This document shows, piece by piece, positions 7,698-17,420 of a stretch of DNA of 64,000 nt (position 1 is the first letter of the stretch; each line of letters begins with the position of its first letter). The notes beneath the pieces are model-generated. The model ran no database searches, was not told where the DNA came from, and was given only the letters and a program-made list of their open reading frames with translations. The position numbers were made by a program, and so were the translations under genes. This DNA comes from Leifsonia sp. AK011 (GTDB taxonomy: Bacteria; Actinomycetota; Actinomycetes; Actinomycetales; Microbacteriaceae): the NCBI RefSeq assembly GCF_013410945.1, contig NZ_JACCCH010000001.1:1674001-1738000 (forward strand). The letters run 5' to 3'.

Positions 7698-8072
7698 ATG
7701 GACCTCTGGACCTTCCTCTGGAACACCTTCCTCATCTTCGCCTTCGTGGTCTACCTGATGATCCTCATCACGATCTTCACCGACCTGTTCCGTGACCGTG
7801 CACTCAACGGCTGGTACAAGGCGCTGTGGATCATTGCCCTGCTCGTGTTCCCCTACCTTTCTGCGTTCATCTACCTCATCGCCCGCGGTCGCGGCATGGC
7901 CGAGCGCCAGCATGAGTTCGCCAAGGCCAGCAACGACGCGGCGACGGCCTACATTCGCCAGGCCGCGGGCAGCGGCCCGGCATCCGACATCGCGGCGGCC
8001 AAGGCCCTTCTCGACGACGGCACGATCACGGCCGAGGAGTACGAAGCGCTCAAGAAGAAGGCGCTCGCCTAG
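7698..8072 (+). CDS. Membrane protein with PLDc_N and SHOCT domains
   Basis: This 124-residue protein starts with two membrane helices of the phospholipase D N-terminal (PLDc_N) type, with NGWYKALWIIALLVFPYLSA. It ends with a SHOCT domain (AAAKALLDDGTITAEEYEALKKKAL, about residues 99-123), a short helical module found at the ends of many small membrane proteins. No enzymatic residues are visible and the function is unknown. The start ATG 7698 has only a weak purine-rich AAAGAAAGAA upstream. A strong terminator follows before dapA, so it is likely a separate unit. Confidence 0.85.
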   Translation: MDLWTFLWNTFLIFAFVVYLMILITIFTDLFRDRALNGWYKALWIIALLVFPYLSAFIYLIARGRGMAERQHEFAKASNDAATAYIRQAAGSGPASDIAAAKALLDDGTITAEEYEALKKKALA

Positions 8073-8089
8073 ACAGGCTTGGGACACGA

Positions 8090-8120
8090 GGGGCCGTGCG
8101 GTAAGCCGTGCGGCCCCTTT
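8090..8120 (+). terminator. Intrinsic terminator between the SHOCT gene and dapA
   Basis: GGGGCCGTGCGG (8090-8101) pairs over 12 bp, two of them G-U, with CCGTGCGGCCCC (8106-8117) around a TAAG loop, followed by TTT. Confidence 0.8.
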
Positions 8121-8131
8121 CCCGTTGGCGG

Positions 8132-8137
8132 TAGCCT
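8132..8137 (+). promoter_or_regulatory. -10 element of dapA, leaderless
   Basis: TAGCCT ends 6 nt before the GTG start of dapA at 8144; there is no Shine-Dalgarno. Confidence 0.5.
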
Positions 8138-8143
8138 TGGTGC

Positions 8144-9121
8144 GTGTCAACGATCCCCAACCCCTTTGGCCAGGTGCTCGTCGCCCTGGTGACCCCGATG
8201 AACGCCGACGGTGAGGTCAACTGGGCCGATGTCGAGAAGCACATCGACGACGTGATCACTGCCGGTGCCGACGGCATCGTCGTCACGGGAACCACGGGGG
8301 AGACCTCGACCCTCACCGACCCGGAGAAGATACGGCTGGTCGAGGTGGCCAAGCAGGTCGCTGGCGACCGCGCGAAGGTCATCACGGGCGGTGGCTCGAA
8401 CGAGACCGCGCACGCGATCGAGCTCGCCAAGAAGAGCGAGCAGGCGGGCGCGGACGGCAACATGATCGTCACGCCGTACTACAACAAGCCGACCCAGGCT
8501 GGCGTCCTCACCCACTTCAGGATGATCGCCGACGCGACCGACCTGCCCGTGATTCTCTACGACATTCCCGGTCGCACCGGTGTGCAGATCACCTACGAGA
8601 CGATCCTGCGCGCCGCGAAGCATCCGAACATCCTTGCGGTCAAGGACGCCAAGGGTGACCTCTCCGAGGTCAGCCGCGTGCTCAACCAGACCGACCTGTA
8701 CTACTTCTCCGGCGACGACGCCAACGTGCTCCCGAGCCTCGCCATCGGTGCAACGGGCCTCATCGGGGTGACTGCGAACATCGCGGCAACCCCGTACCGC
8801 CAGATGGTGGATGCCGTGAATGCCGGTGACCTGCGCACTGCAACCGCGGCGCACCAATCCCTCGAGCCCCTGGTCCGCGCGACGATGACGCACGTTCCCG
8901 GAACGGTCGCCACGAAGTACATCCTCCACGGCCTCGGTCGCATCTCGAGCCCGCGCGTTCGCCTTCCGCTTGTCGGCCCGGAGGAGTGGGAGGCCGCCCA
9001 GATCGAGGACGAACTCGACCTCGTCAAGGACATCACGGGCGTGAGTTTCGACAACTTCCGTCCCGACCGCAATGCCGCTGCAGGCGGCGCCCTGCCGAAG
9101 GTTGCGGGCACGACTCGCTGA
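8144..9121 (+). CDS. dapA: 4-hydroxy-tetrahydrodipicolinate synthase
   Basis: DapA condenses pyruvate with aspartate semialdehyde, the first committed step of the lysine/diaminopimelate pathway. The 325-residue TIM barrel has GTTGETSTL (about residues 47-55), the Tyr-containing VILYDIPGRTG near 136-146 and the Schiff-base lysine in ILAVKDAKGDLS (Lys 167). Length is slightly above the usual 290-300 because of a C-terminal tail. GTG 8144 is preceded by a leaderless-type -10 element. The gene is followed at once by the RNase J gene, a conserved actinobacterial pairing. Confidence 0.97.
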   Translation: MSTIPNPFGQVLVALVTPMNADGEVNWADVEKHIDDVITAGADGIVVTGTTGETSTLTDPEKIRLVEVAKQVAGDRAKVITGGGSNETAHAIELAKKSEQAGADGNMIVTPYYNKPTQAGVLTHFRMIADATDLPVILYDIPGRTGVQITYETILRAAKHPNILAVKDAKGDLSEVSRVLNQTDLYYFSGDDANVLPSLAIGATGLIGVTANIAATPYRQMVDAVNAGDLRTATAAHQSLEPLVRATMTHVPGTVATKYILHGLGRISSPRVRLPLVGPEEWEAAQIEDELDLVKDITGVSFDNFRPDRNAAAGGALPKVAGTTR

Positions 9122-9129
9122 TGCGGCGG

Positions 9130-9135
9130 TAGGCT
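9130..9135 (+). promoter_or_regulatory. -10 element of the RNase J gene, leaderless
   Basis: TAGGCT ends 7 nt before ATG 9143, supporting that start over the in-frame GTG at 9137. Confidence 0.45.
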
Positions 9136-9142
9136 CGTGCCA

Positions 9143-10819
9143 ATGCCAGTCTCAGTTTTCGCGCCGCCGCCCCTGACCTCCGGAACACTCCGTGTGACTC
9201 CGATCGGAGGTCTCGGCGAAATCGGTCGCAACATGACCACGTTCGAGATCGACGGCAAGATCCTCATCGTCGACTGCGGCGTGCTCTTCCCTGAGGAGCA
9301 CCAGCCCGGCGTGGATCTGATCCTCCCCGACTTCAGCCCGATCCGCGATCGGCTCGACGACGTGCTCGGTATCGTGCTCACGCACGGCCATGAGGATCAC
9401 ATCGGTGCCGTGCCGTACCTGCTCAAGCTCAAGCAGGACATCCCGGTCATCGGCTCCACCCTGACTCTCGCCCTCATCGAGGCGAAGCTCAAGGAGCACC
9501 GCATCCAGCCCTACACCCTGACTGTGAAGGAAGGGCAGGAGGAGAAGCTCGGCCCGTTTGATCTCGGATTCGTGGCGGTCAACCACTCCATCCCCGATGC
9601 ACTCGCCGTCGTGATCTCGACGTCCGCGGGCGTGGTCCTCCACACGGGCGACTTCAAGATGGACCAGCTGCCGCTCGATGACCGCATCACCGACTTGCGC
9701 GCGTTCGCACGTCTCGGCGAGGCCGGCGTCGACCTCTTCCTCTCGGATTCGACGAACGCGGATGTCCCGGGGTTCACACCCAACGAACGTGACATCGGTC
9801 CCGTGCTCGAGGCCGTCATCGCCAAGGCACCGCGTCGTGTTATCGTCGCAAGCTTCTCGAGCCACGTGCACCGTGTGCAGCAGGTTCTGGATGCCGCGGT
9901 CGCCAACAACCGCAAGGTCGTTCTCATGGGGCGCTCCATGGTGCGCAACATGGGCATCGCGGCGGAACTCGGCTACCTCAAGGTGCCGGACGGCGTTCTC
10001 ATGGACGCCAAGAAGGCCGTCGACCTCCCGGACGATCGCGTCGTCTACATGTCCACGGGCAGCCAGGGCGAGCCCATGGCCGTCCTCGCCCGCATGGCCA
10101 ATCTCGAGCACCAGATCGAGGTCGGCAAGGGAGACACCGTCATCCTTGCCTCGAGCCTCATCCCCGGCAACGAGAACGCGGTCTACCGGGTCATCAACGG
10201 CCTCATGAAGCTCGGTGCGAACGTCGTGCACAAGGCGAACGCCAAGGTGCACGTGTCGGGTCACGCCGCTGCGGGCGAGCTGCTCTACGTCTACAACATC
10301 CTCAAGCCGAAGAACGTGCTCCCGGTTCACGGGGAGCAGCGCCATCTTGTGGCGAACGCCAATCTGGCGATCCAGACCGGCGTTCCCGAGGAGAACACGA
10401 TCCTCGCCGAGGACGGCACCGTGATCGACCTCCGCGACGGAGTGGCGAAGATCGTCGGCCAGCTCGACCTCGGGTACGTCTACGTCGACGGCTCGAGCGT
10501 CGGGGAGATCACCGACGCGGACCTCAAGGATCGTCGCATCCTCGCCGAGGAGGGGTTCATCTCCATCTTCGTGGCGATCGACCCCCAGACCGGGCGGGTC
10601 ATCGTGGGGCCGGAGATCCAGGCCAGGGGCTTCGCCGAGGACCAGAACGTGTTCGACGCCGTTCTGCCCCAGGTCGTCAAGGCGCTGACGGATGCCGCGG
10701 ACAACGGTACCCGGGACACCCACGCCTTCGCGCAGGTTATCAGGCGCACCGTGGGTCGCTGGGTCAACACGCAGCACCGCCGCCGCCCGATGATCGTTCC
10801 GGTAGTTATTGAGGCGTAG
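9143..10819 (+). CDS. rnj: Ribonuclease J
   Basis: RNase J is a metallo-beta-lactamase/beta-CASP nuclease with 5'-exonuclease and endonuclease activity on RNA. The metal site HGHEDHIG is at residues 81-88, after the N-terminal GGLGEIGRNM. Later motifs include VVLHTGDFKMDQ, LFLSDSTNAD and, in the beta-CASP part, KVHVSGHAAAGEL and NVLPVHGEQRHL. The length of 558 residues is normal. ATG 9143 was chosen from the leaderless -10 element; GTG 9137 would add two residues. It follows dapA by 21 nt, and an inverted repeat after the stop may end the transcript. Confidence 0.96.
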   Translation: MPVSVFAPPPLTSGTLRVTPIGGLGEIGRNMTTFEIDGKILIVDCGVLFPEEHQPGVDLILPDFSPIRDRLDDVLGIVLTHGHEDHIGAVPYLLKLKQDIPVIGSTLTLALIEAKLKEHRIQPYTLTVKEGQEEKLGPFDLGFVAVNHSIPDALAVVISTSAGVVLHTGDFKMDQLPLDDRITDLRAFARLGEAGVDLFLSDSTNADVPGFTPNERDIGPVLEAVIAKAPRRVIVASFSSHVHRVQQVLDAAVANNRKVVLMGRSMVRNMGIAAELGYLKVPDGVLMDAKKAVDLPDDRVVYMSTGSQGEPMAVLARMANLEHQIEVGKGDTVILASSLIPGNENAVYRVINGLMKLGANVVHKANAKVHVSGHAAAGELLYVYNILKPKNVLPVHGEQRHLVANANLAIQTGVPEENTILAEDGTVIDLRDGVAKIVGQLDLGYVYVDGSSVGEITDADLKDRRILAEEGFISIFVAIDPQTGRVIVGPEIQARGFAEDQNVFDAVLPQVVKALTDAADNGTRDTHAFAQVIRRTVGRWVNTQHRRRPMIVPVVIEA

Positions 10820-10821
10820 CC

Positions 10822-10851
10822 CCCGACGTTCATCTCCCGGCAAACGTTGGG
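10822..10851 (+). terminator. Hairpin after the RNase J gene
   Basis: CCCGACGTT (10822-10830) pairs with AACGTTGGG (10843-10851), with one G-U pair and a 12-nt loop. There is no T-tract, so terminator function is likely but unproven. Confidence 0.45.
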
Positions 10852-10943
10852 CTGGTCGAATCATCCTTCCGAGTGATTCTCTTGAACTGTCTCCCGTCTA
10901 GCGTGGATGGGTACCGTTCGAGACCCGCAGGGAGCTGTCTGCC

Positions 10944-11945
10944 GTGAGTATTGCCCGTCGTTGGGTCTTCCCGATCCTCTGGATCATCATCTTCGCGGTC
11001 ATCGCCGCAGCGCTCGTCAAGGTCGCGTTCTTCCCCGACCAGAGTGAAGCCGCCGATCCCGCGGTTCCCGGTGCCGAGATCGTCGAGCCGGAGTACATCG
11101 TCGCGCGGGGGACTGTCAGCAACGATGTCACGCTGAGCGGAACGGTCGCGTCTGACGCTGCAGTCCCGATCCCCGCAACTCTCACTGGCGAGGTTCGCGA
11201 CGTGTTCGTCGCCCAGGGCGCGTGGGTCGAGGCGGGCCAGAACATCCTCCAGTTGAAGGCGATCGTCACCTACTCCGACGGCACGTCCGGCACGGAGTGG
11301 AAGTACGCGACAGCGCCGGTCGCGGGCACGCTGTCGAGCTTCACCGCACTCGTGGGGCAGCAGTTCGCGGTGGGCGACCCGGTGGGGCAGATCGCTCCAC
11401 CCGGTTTCCACGTGAGTGGCAGCATCCCTCCCGAGCAGCTCTACCGCCTCATCGAGCGGCCGTCCGAGGCCCAGGTGACGATAGCGGGCGGTCCAGCGCC
11501 CTTCGCCTGTACGAACCTCACCATCACGACCCCACTCCCGGGGCAGGGCCAGGGCACGGGCCAAGGCCAACAGAGTGAGGGCACCGGCTCGGCATCGGGC
11601 CCGACCGTGACGTGCACGGTTCCGGGCGATGTCACGGTGTTCCCGGGATTGACTGCCGACCTCGTGATTGCTGGCGGAGTCGCCGAGGACGTCCTTGTCG
11701 TGCCCATCACCGCCGTCGAGGGGGCATCGGGCAAGGGCAATGTCTACTTCGTGTTGCCCGACGGCTCCACGGAGACCCGCGAGGTCACGCTCGGCCTCAA
11801 CGACGGAGTCAACGTCGAGGTCACGGGCGGACTCGAGGAGGGCGATGCGATCCTCCAGTTCGTGCCTGGTGCACCCAGCGCGCCGGAGGGCATGGGCGAG
11901 AACTGCTACCCGGTCGGCAATGGCGGAATGGTGTGCGAGGGATGA
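10944..11945 (+). CDS. Membrane-fusion/periplasmic-adaptor-like protein of a MacB-type ABC system
   Basis: This 333-residue protein has one N-terminal membrane helix (about residues 8-28) and an extracytoplasmic part with a biotinyl-lipoyl-like hairpin (GEVRDVFVAQGAWVEAGQNI, then APVAGTLSS). A Gly/Gln-rich linker (PGQGQGTGQGQQ) and a barrel-like domain follow (VLVVPITAVEG). This is the architecture of HlyD/MacA-type adaptors. Four cysteines (189, 224, 321, 331), two in the final 13 residues, could form extracytoplasmic disulfides. GTG 10944 has AGGGAG upstream. Its TGA overlaps the ATG of the ATPase gene. The exported substrate is unknown. Confidence 0.85.
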   Translation: MSIARRWVFPILWIIIFAVIAAALVKVAFFPDQSEAADPAVPGAEIVEPEYIVARGTVSNDVTLSGTVASDAAVPIPATLTGEVRDVFVAQGAWVEAGQNILQLKAIVTYSDGTSGTEWKYATAPVAGTLSSFTALVGQQFAVGDPVGQIAPPGFHVSGSIPPEQLYRLIERPSEAQVTIAGGPAPFACTNLTITTPLPGQGQGTGQGQQSEGTGSASGPTVTCTVPGDVTVFPGLTADLVIAGGVAEDVLVVPITAVEGASGKGNVYFVLPDGSTETREVTLGLNDGVNVEVTGGLEEGDAILQFVPGAPSAPEGMGENCYPVGNGGMVCEG

Positions 11946-12673
11946 CACTGCTGCAGCTCGAGGGAGTGACGCGCACCGTCGACCTCCCCGATGGCGAGAA
12001 GCTCGATATTCTCCGGGGTGTGGACCTCGAGGTGGAGGTCGGCGACCACGTGAGCATCGTGGGACGCTCGGGCTCCGGCAAGTCGACGCTGCTCAACCTG
12101 CTCGGGCTGCTCGACGCCCCGACCACGGGTCGCATCCTCTTCGACGACGAACCCCTCGAGTCCCTCACGGGCGGGCGTCGCGACCGCAAGCGCGGGCGCG
12201 ACATCGGCTTCATTTTCCAGCAGTTCAACCTCCTCCCTGGCCGAACGGCCCTGGAGAACGCCATGACGCCGCTGCTCTACGCCTCCGGCAGGCAGTTCTG
12301 GAACAGGGCGAGGATCGCGAGCGAGATGCTTGAGCGTGTCGGCCTCGGCCATCGCATGGGATCGATGCCGGAGAAGCTCTCCGGTGGTGAGCAGCAGAGG
12401 GTGGCCATCGCCCGCGCGCTCGTCCGTGGGCCGCGCCTCATCCTTGCCGACGAGCCGACCGGCGCGCTCGACATCGACACCGGTGCCTCCGTGATGAAGC
12501 TCCTCGATGACGTTGCCGAACAGTCGGGTGCAGCGCTCATCACGATCACCCACGACGCCAACGTTGCAGCGCTCGCGCGCCGTCACTACCGCTTGGATCG
12601 CGGCGTCCTCGCTCCCGTGGATGTTCGCCGGGTGCTCGCGCTCTCGGAGTCGACGCCGGGAATCACGCAGTGA
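11942..12673 (+). CDS. ABC transporter ATP-binding protein, MacB/LolD type
   Basis: This 243-residue ATPase has Walker A GRSGSGKST (residues 41-49), the signature [15 protein letters not shown], Walker B LILADEPTGALD and a switch His (ITHDAN). The sequence class (GRILFDDEPL, IGFIFQQFNLLP) is that of the MacB/LolD family, which drives mechanotransmission rather than classic import. The ATG overlaps the adaptor gene's stop (ATGA), and its own TGA overlaps the permease GTG (GTGA), so all three genes are tightly coupled. Confidence 0.93.
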   Translation: MTLLQLEGVTRTVDLPDGEKLDILRGVDLEVEVGDHVSIVGRSGSGKSTLLNLLGLLDAPTTGRILFDDEPLESLTGGRRDRKRGRDIGFIFQQFNLLPGRTALENAMTPLLYASGRQFWNRARIASEMLERVGLGHRMGSMPEKLSGGEQQRVAIARALVRGPRLILADEPTGALDIDTGASVMKLLDDVAEQSGAALITITHDANVAALARRHYRLDRGVLAPVDVRRVLALSESTPGITQ

Positions 12674-13950
12674 CGGTCGAGAAGACTCCCCGGGCGCGCC
12701 AGCGTGCCGCGGGGAGCCGGCAGCGCGGGGGAGTTCTCAGCGGACTCGTGGGAGCCGTCGTCGAGGCATGGGACGAACTGCGCATCCACAGGACACGGGT
12801 GCTGCTCAGCCTGATCGGAGTCGGGGTCGCCGTGTGCGCGCTCACGACGGTGGTGGGGGTGGGTGCCATCGCCCAGCAGGCACAGATCGAGCAGCTCGAG
12901 CGCGGATCTGGTCGGCCCGCGACACTCATGCTCGGGTCGCCGTACAACCCGGTGACGGGGGAGCAGGGACCGGTCGACACCCTGACAACTGCCGCGAACT
13001 CGGTGATCGAGCGCTATCGGATCACCTACGTGGGGGCGGTCGGGGGCGTGCAGCTCAACGTGCAGTTCGTCGACGGGGTGAGCGAGACCTACGGGCAGTC
13101 GGTCGATCCCGACTACGGCGTCATGCATCGCGTCCAGCTCGAGCAGGGACGGTGGTTCACCGAACAGGACGAGCTCCGCCTCGCTCCCGCGATCGTCGTG
13201 AGCGACGCGTTCTACCAGCGGCTCGGCGCGCCCGACTTGCGCTCGCATCCCACGGTGACGCTACTCGGCCAGGACTCGACGACCGCCGTCGTCATCGGCG
13301 TCCTGCCGGCAAGCCCATTCGACTCCAGCCTCACGATGTTCATCCTCAACTCGGCGTACGCGCAGCTGTCCACGCCGGAGATGATCGCTAATGCGTGGCC
13401 GCAGTACGAGTTCTGGGTTCCTCCTGAGCTCGCCCCGGAGCTGACGGAACTCATCCAGAGGGACGTGGCCTCCGCCTTCGGCGACGACTGGCAGGTGGAT
13501 GTCACGCGCAACGACTACCTCGCCTGGGAGGGTGGAGACCCGCTCGGCTCGGTCAGGCTCGTGCTCGCGGGAATCTCGATCCTGATCCTGCTCCTGGGAG
13601 CGCTCGGACTCGTGAACATCTCGCTCGTGACGGTGCGCCAGCGCATCCGGGAGATCGGTATCCGGCGCAGCTTCGGCGCGACGGCTTCCCGCGTGTTCTT
13701 CGCCGTCATGATGGAGAGTGTCGTCGCCACGGTCGTGGCGGGCTTCGCGGGTGTCGTGCTGGCGGTCGCGATCGTCCAGAATCCGTGGGTGCGCGACTTC
13801 GTGGCATCCGGTCTCTCCGACGTACCGCCGTTCCCCCTGGAGGCGGCGATACTGGGACTCGCAGTCTCGGCGGGGGTCGGAGCCCTGGCAGGTCTCCTTC
13901 CCGCGCTTGTGGCCGTGCGGGTGAAGGTCATCGACGCAATCCGCTACTGA
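12670..13950 (+). CDS. MacB-like ABC transporter permease (FtsX/MacB_PCD fold)
   Basis: This 426-residue permease has an N-terminal cytoplasmic tail and a first membrane helix ([20 protein letters not shown], about residues 42-61). A large extracytoplasmic MacB periplasmic-core-like domain follows (about 62-290), then three C-terminal helices in an FtsX domain containing [20 protein letters not shown]. That arrangement is typical of MacB-type exporters and related peptide or lipoprotein-handling systems. GTG 12670 overlaps the ATPase stop codon. The set sits between the RNase J gene and ftsK, neighbours in many actinobacteria, so it is probably an accessory insertion. Confidence 0.92.
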   Translation: MTVEKTPRARQRAAGSRQRGGVLSGLVGAVVEAWDELRIHRTRVLLSLIGVGVAVCALTTVVGVGAIAQQAQIEQLERGSGRPATLMLGSPYNPVTGEQGPVDTLTTAANSVIERYRITYVGAVGGVQLNVQFVDGVSETYGQSVDPDYGVMHRVQLEQGRWFTEQDELRLAPAIVVSDAFYQRLGAPDLRSHPTVTLLGQDSTTAVVIGVLPASPFDSSLTMFILNSAYAQLSTPEMIANAWPQYEFWVPPELAPELTELIQRDVASAFGDDWQVDVTRNDYLAWEGGDPLGSVRLVLAGISILILLLGALGLVNISLVTVRQRIREIGIRRSFGATASRVFFAVMMESVVATVVAGFAGVVLAVAIVQNPWVRDFVASGLSDVPPFPLEAAILGLAVSAGVGALAGLLPALVAVRVKVIDAIRY

Positions 13951-13992
13951 CGGCCCCCAGCGTGCCTCCCGGGTTGTGACGGACCCCGCGGG

Positions 13993-13998
13993 TACCGT
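13993..13998 (+). promoter_or_regulatory. -10 element of ftsK, leaderless
   Basis: TACCGT ends 7 nt before ATG 14006 and supports that start; there is no ribosome site. Confidence 0.4.
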
Positions 13999-14005
13999 GA
14001 TGCGC

Positions 14006-16732
14006 ATGGCTACGAGCTCCAGGACGACGTCGCGCCCGCGTACGGCGCCCGCGCGCGGCCGCACCCAGCCCACCAAGAAGCTTCCCCGCGGCAAGCAGCC
14101 GCCCGTGGAGGAGCCCGGCCTCCTCACCAAGGCGTGGATGGGGCTCGCGCATGCCACGGGAGGCGCCTTCCGTGTCCTCGGCAAGGAGACTCTCGCGAAG
14201 GAGGAGCGTCGCGACGGTGTGCCCTTCCTGATTTTCCTGCTCGCGGTCGCCGGAGCGGTCGTCGAATGGTTCAACCCGACTGACCCGGTTGCGATCGCCC
14301 TCGACACCTGGACGTTCGGCGGGCTCTTCGGGCGCGTTGCATTCGCGCTCCCCGTGATCATGCTGTTGTTCGCCATCTGGCTCTTCCGCCACCCGGCAAG
14401 CGTGCACGACAACACGCGCATCGGTATCGGCGTCACCATCCTCGTCGTCTCGATCAGCGGCCTGTGCCACACCTTCGGCGGCCAGCCGCAGCCTGCCGAT
14501 GGGATGGAGTTCCTCGCGAAGGCCGGCGGCATCATCGGCTGGATCCTTGCGGGCCCCCTGCTCTTCGTGGGCACCGCTGCTCTTGCCGCTCCCGTGCTGA
14601 TCGTGCTGCTCATCCTCTCGCTCTTCATCATCACCAAGACTCCGCCCAATCGACTCGGTTCGCGATTGCGGGAGCTCTACGCCTACCTCTTCGGAGCGCA
14701 ACTGGTGGACGAGTCCGAGCGAGCGGCCGCCAAGGCGGCGAAGCGCTCGCCAGGCGACTCCGGCGAATTCGGCACGCTCGGCGACCTCGGGCTCGATGAC
14801 GACCCAGCCTCGGTCCCGTGGTGGCGCCGCAACAAGGCCCCCTCCGCCGAGCCAGCGTTCGACAGCCCCGTCATCGCGCGGGATGTCGCGCCCTCCTCGG
14901 ACGACGTCACCGAGGTGATCGATCCGGCGCCAGCGGGAGCGTGGAGTCTCCTCGACGAGCTGGCGGATGCCGAGGCCGCTGTGCAGCGTTTCACGGGCGA
15001 AGTGGACCCTGCAGCGACGAGCATCCGTGACGATTCGCCCGGCCTTCTTCCCGGCTTTGCCGCGACAGCGAGCGAGAAGGGCCTCGCGGGCGAGTTCGAG
15101 GAGGCAGAGCCCGCGCCGCGTGCCAAGCAGCCCACGGCCGTCTACCGCCTCCCCACGCCCTCCGTTCTCGCGGCCGGCACGCCGCCGAAGGCACGCAGCG
15201 CGGCCAATGACGAGGTCGTCGCGGCGATCACCGAGGTGCTCAAGCAGTTCCAGGTGGATGCCGCGGTCACCGGCTTCAGCCGAGGCCCGTCCGTGACGCG
15301 CTACGAGCTCGAACTCGGCCCCGGCGTCAAGGTGGAACGTGTCACGGCTCTCGCGCGCAACATCAGCTACGCGGTCGCGAGCAACGAGGTCAACATCCTC
15401 TCGCCGATCCCGGGCAAGAGCGCCATCGGCGTGGAGATCCCGAACAAGGACCGCGAGATCGTCTCCCTCGGAGACGTCCTGAGGTCGCCAGCGGCAACGA
15501 AGAGCGAGCACCCGATGACGATCGGGCTCGGCAAGGACGTCGAGGGCGGGTTCGTCGTCGCGAACCTCGCCAAGATGCCCCATCTCTTGGTGGCGGGTTC
15601 GACCGGCTCGGGCAAGTCGAGCTTCGTCAACTCGATGATCACATCGGTACTCATGCGCGCGAAGCCCTCCGAGGTGCGCATGGTGCTCATCGACCCGAAG
15701 CGCGTCGAGCTCTCGATCTACTCGGGCGTTCCGCACCTCATCACGCCCATCATCACGAACCCGAAGAAGGCGGCAGAGGCGCTTGCGTGGGTCGTCAAGG
15801 AGATGGACATGCGGTACGACGATCTCGCGTCGTTCGGCTTCCGTCACATCGACGACTTCAACCGCGCGGTCGTCGCCGGCGAGATCGTGTTGCCCCAGGG
15901 GAGCGAACGCAAGCTCTCGCCCTACCCGTACCTGCTCGTCGTCGTCGACGAGCTTGCCGACCTCATGATGGTTGCACCGCGCGACGTCGAGGACTCGATC
16001 GTGCGCATCACGCAGTTGGCCCGGGCATCGGGCATCCACCTCGTTCTCGCAACGCAGCGCCCGTCCGTCGACGTGGTCACCGGTCTGATCAAAGCGAACG
16101 TGCCGTCGAGGCTCGCGTTCGCTGTGTCGAGCATGACCGACAGCCGCGTTATCCTCGACCAGCCCGGCGCCGACAAACTCATCGGGCAGGGCGACGCGCT
16201 CTTCCTGCCGATGGGTTCTTCCAAGGCCATCCGTGTGCAGGGCGCGTGGGTGGGGGAGAGCGAGGTCGCCGCGGTCGTACAGCACGTCATCGGCCAGGCC
16301 CGCCCCGAGTACCGCAACGATGTCGAGGCCACGGCCGAGAAGAAGCAGATCGACTCCGACATCGGAGACGATCTCGAACTGCTGCTGGCCGCGGCCGAGC
16401 TTGTGGTCAGCACCCAGTTCGGTTCGACGTCCATGCTCCAGCGCAAGCTGCGGGTCGGCTTCGCCAAGGCTGGCCGCCTCATGGACCTTCTCGAGTCGCG
16501 CGAGATCGTCGGCCCGTCCGAGGGCTCCAAGGCCAGGGACGTGCACGTGACGGCCGAGCAGCTGCCCGGCGTTCTGGCCAAGCTCAGGGGGCAGGATGCC
16601 CCGGCCTCCGGGTCACCAGCGCCTCAGGCATCCGCGGCCCCGCGCGATCAGGTCGAGGAATCCTTCAACGGCTACGATGTCGTGGATGGCGGGTCCGACG
16701 AGGACGCCTGGAATCTGACCGATCGGGAGTAG
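14006..16732 (+). CDS. ftsK: DNA translocase FtsK/SpoIIIE
   Basis: FtsK pumps DNA at the division septum to complete chromosome segregation. The 908-residue protein has a basic N-terminus, four to five membrane helices (about residues 70-215) and a short acidic linker. The RecA-like motor carries Walker [10 protein letters not shown] at residues 531-539 and Walker [19 protein letters not shown]-terminal winged-helix gamma domain (about 788-850, [21 protein letters not shown]) reads polar DNA motifs. ATG 14006 is chosen from the leaderless -10 element; an ATG at 14000 and a GTG at 13976 are in frame. The pgsA gene follows after 4 nt. Confidence 0.96.
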   Translation: MATSSRTTSRPRTAPARGRTQPTKKLPRGKQPPVEEPGLLTKAWMGLAHATGGAFRVLGKETLAKEERRDGVPFLIFLLAVAGAVVEWFNPTDPVAIALDTWTFGGLFGRVAFALPVIMLLFAIWLFRHPASVHDNTRIGIGVTILVVSISGLCHTFGGQPQPADGMEFLAKAGGIIGWILAGPLLFVGTAALAAPVLIVLLILSLFIITKTPPNRLGSRLRELYAYLFGAQLVDESERAAAKAAKRSPGDSGEFGTLGDLGLDDDPASVPWWRRNKAPSAEPAFDSPVIARDVAPSSDDVTEVIDPAPAGAWSLLDELADAEAAVQRFTGEVDPAATSIRDDSPGLLPGFAATASEKGLAGEFEEAEPAPRAKQPTAVYRLPTPSVLAAGTPPKARSAANDEVVAAITEVLKQFQVDAAVTGFSRGPSVTRYELELGPGVKVERVTALARNISYAVASNEVNILSPIPGKSAIGVEIPNKDREIVSLGDVLRSPAATKSEHPMTIGLGKDVEGGFVVANLAKMPHLLVAGSTGSGKSSFVNSMITSVLMRAKPSEVRMVLIDPKRVELSIYSGVPHLITPIITNPKKAAEALAWVVKEMDMRYDDLASFGFRHIDDFNRAVVAGEIVLPQGSERKLSPYPYLLVVVDELADLMMVAPRDVEDSIVRITQLARASGIHLVLATQRPSVDVVTGLIKANVPSRLAFAVSSMTDSRVILDQPGADKLIGQGDALFLPMGSSKAIRVQGAWVGESEVAAVVQHVIGQARPEYRNDVEATAEKKQIDSDIGDDLELLLAAAELVVSTQFGSTSMLQRKLRVGFAKAGRLMDLLESREIVGPSEGSKARDVHVTAEQLPGVLAKLRGQDAPASGSPAPQASAAPRDQVEESFNGYDVVDGGSDEDAWNLTDRE

Positions 16733-16736
16733 ACAC

Positions 16737-17420
16737 GTGGTCGCTGAGCCGGACGCTCCGCAGGACTCCCCGAACAGCCAGCGACGGACTCATGCCGATC
16801 GCGCTGCGGCGGTCCGCGACTCGATGAAGGGTCGCGTCTCGTCGAAGGGTGACACCCCGGCGAGCAACGGCAACCTCGCGAACATCATCACGGTTGCGCG
16901 CATCCTGCTCGCTCCCGTGTTCGTGTGGCTTCTCGCGGCGGACAACGGCGAGTACGGCATCCTCCGCTGGCTCGCAGCCGGCCTGTTCATCCTCGCGATC
17001 GCCACCGATGGTGTCGACGGCTCCGTCGCCCGCAGCCGTAACCTCGTGACCAACGTCGGCATCATCCTCGACCCGATCGCCGACAAGGTGCTCACGGGTG
17101 CGGCGCTCGTGATGCTGTCGATCCTCGGTGAACTGTGGTGGTGGGTGACCATCGTGATCCTCGTGCGCGAACTCGGCATCACGGCTTTCAGGTTCGCGGT
17201 GCTGCGTGATCGCGTCATCCCGGCCTCCCGCGGTGGCAAGCTCAAGACGGTGTTCCAGTCGGTGGCGATCTCGCTCTTCCTGGTGCCGCTCTTCACGATC
17301 GTCGGCGACTGGGTTCTCTGGGTCAACTGGGTCGTCATGGCGATCGCGCTCGTGCTCACGGTGGTCACAGGCATCGACTACCTCTGGCAGGCGTGGCGGG
17401 AGAACCGCAAGCGTGCCTAG
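16737..17420 (+). CDS. pgsA: CDP-diacylglycerol--glycerol-3-phosphate 3-phosphatidyltransferase
   Basis: PgsA makes phosphatidylglycerophosphate at the inner membrane. The CDP-alcohol phosphatidyltransferase signature DG(x2)AR(x8)G(x3)D(x3)D is intact as DGVDGSVARSRN, then NVGIILDPIADK (about residues 96-122). Around it are several membrane helices (ITVARILLAPVFVWLLA and others). GTG 16737 gives 227 residues with a long hydrophilic N-terminus; an internal ATG before KGRVSSKGD would be shorter. It sits 4 nt after ftsK, and its stop overlaps the cinA start region, so ftsK-pgsA-cinA look like one operon. Confidence 0.93.
   Translation: MVAEPDAPQDSPNSQRRTHADRAAAVRDSMKGRVSSKGDTPASNGNLANIITVARILLAPVFVWLLAADNGEYGILRWLAAGLFILAIATDGVDGSVARSRNLVTNVGIILDPIADKVLTGAALVMLSILGELWWWVTIVILVRELGITAFRFAVLRDRVIPASRGGKLKTVFQSVAISLFLVPLFTIVGDWVLWVNWVVMAIALVLTVVTGIDYLWQAWRENRKRA

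Noticed and set aside
13928-16546. Very long open frame antisense to ftsK
   Set aside because: It mirrors the high-GC third-codon pattern of ftsK, has no recognisable domain, and the sense frame is unmistakable. Similar antisense frames over metE, the peptide importer and tyrS were dismissed for the same reason.
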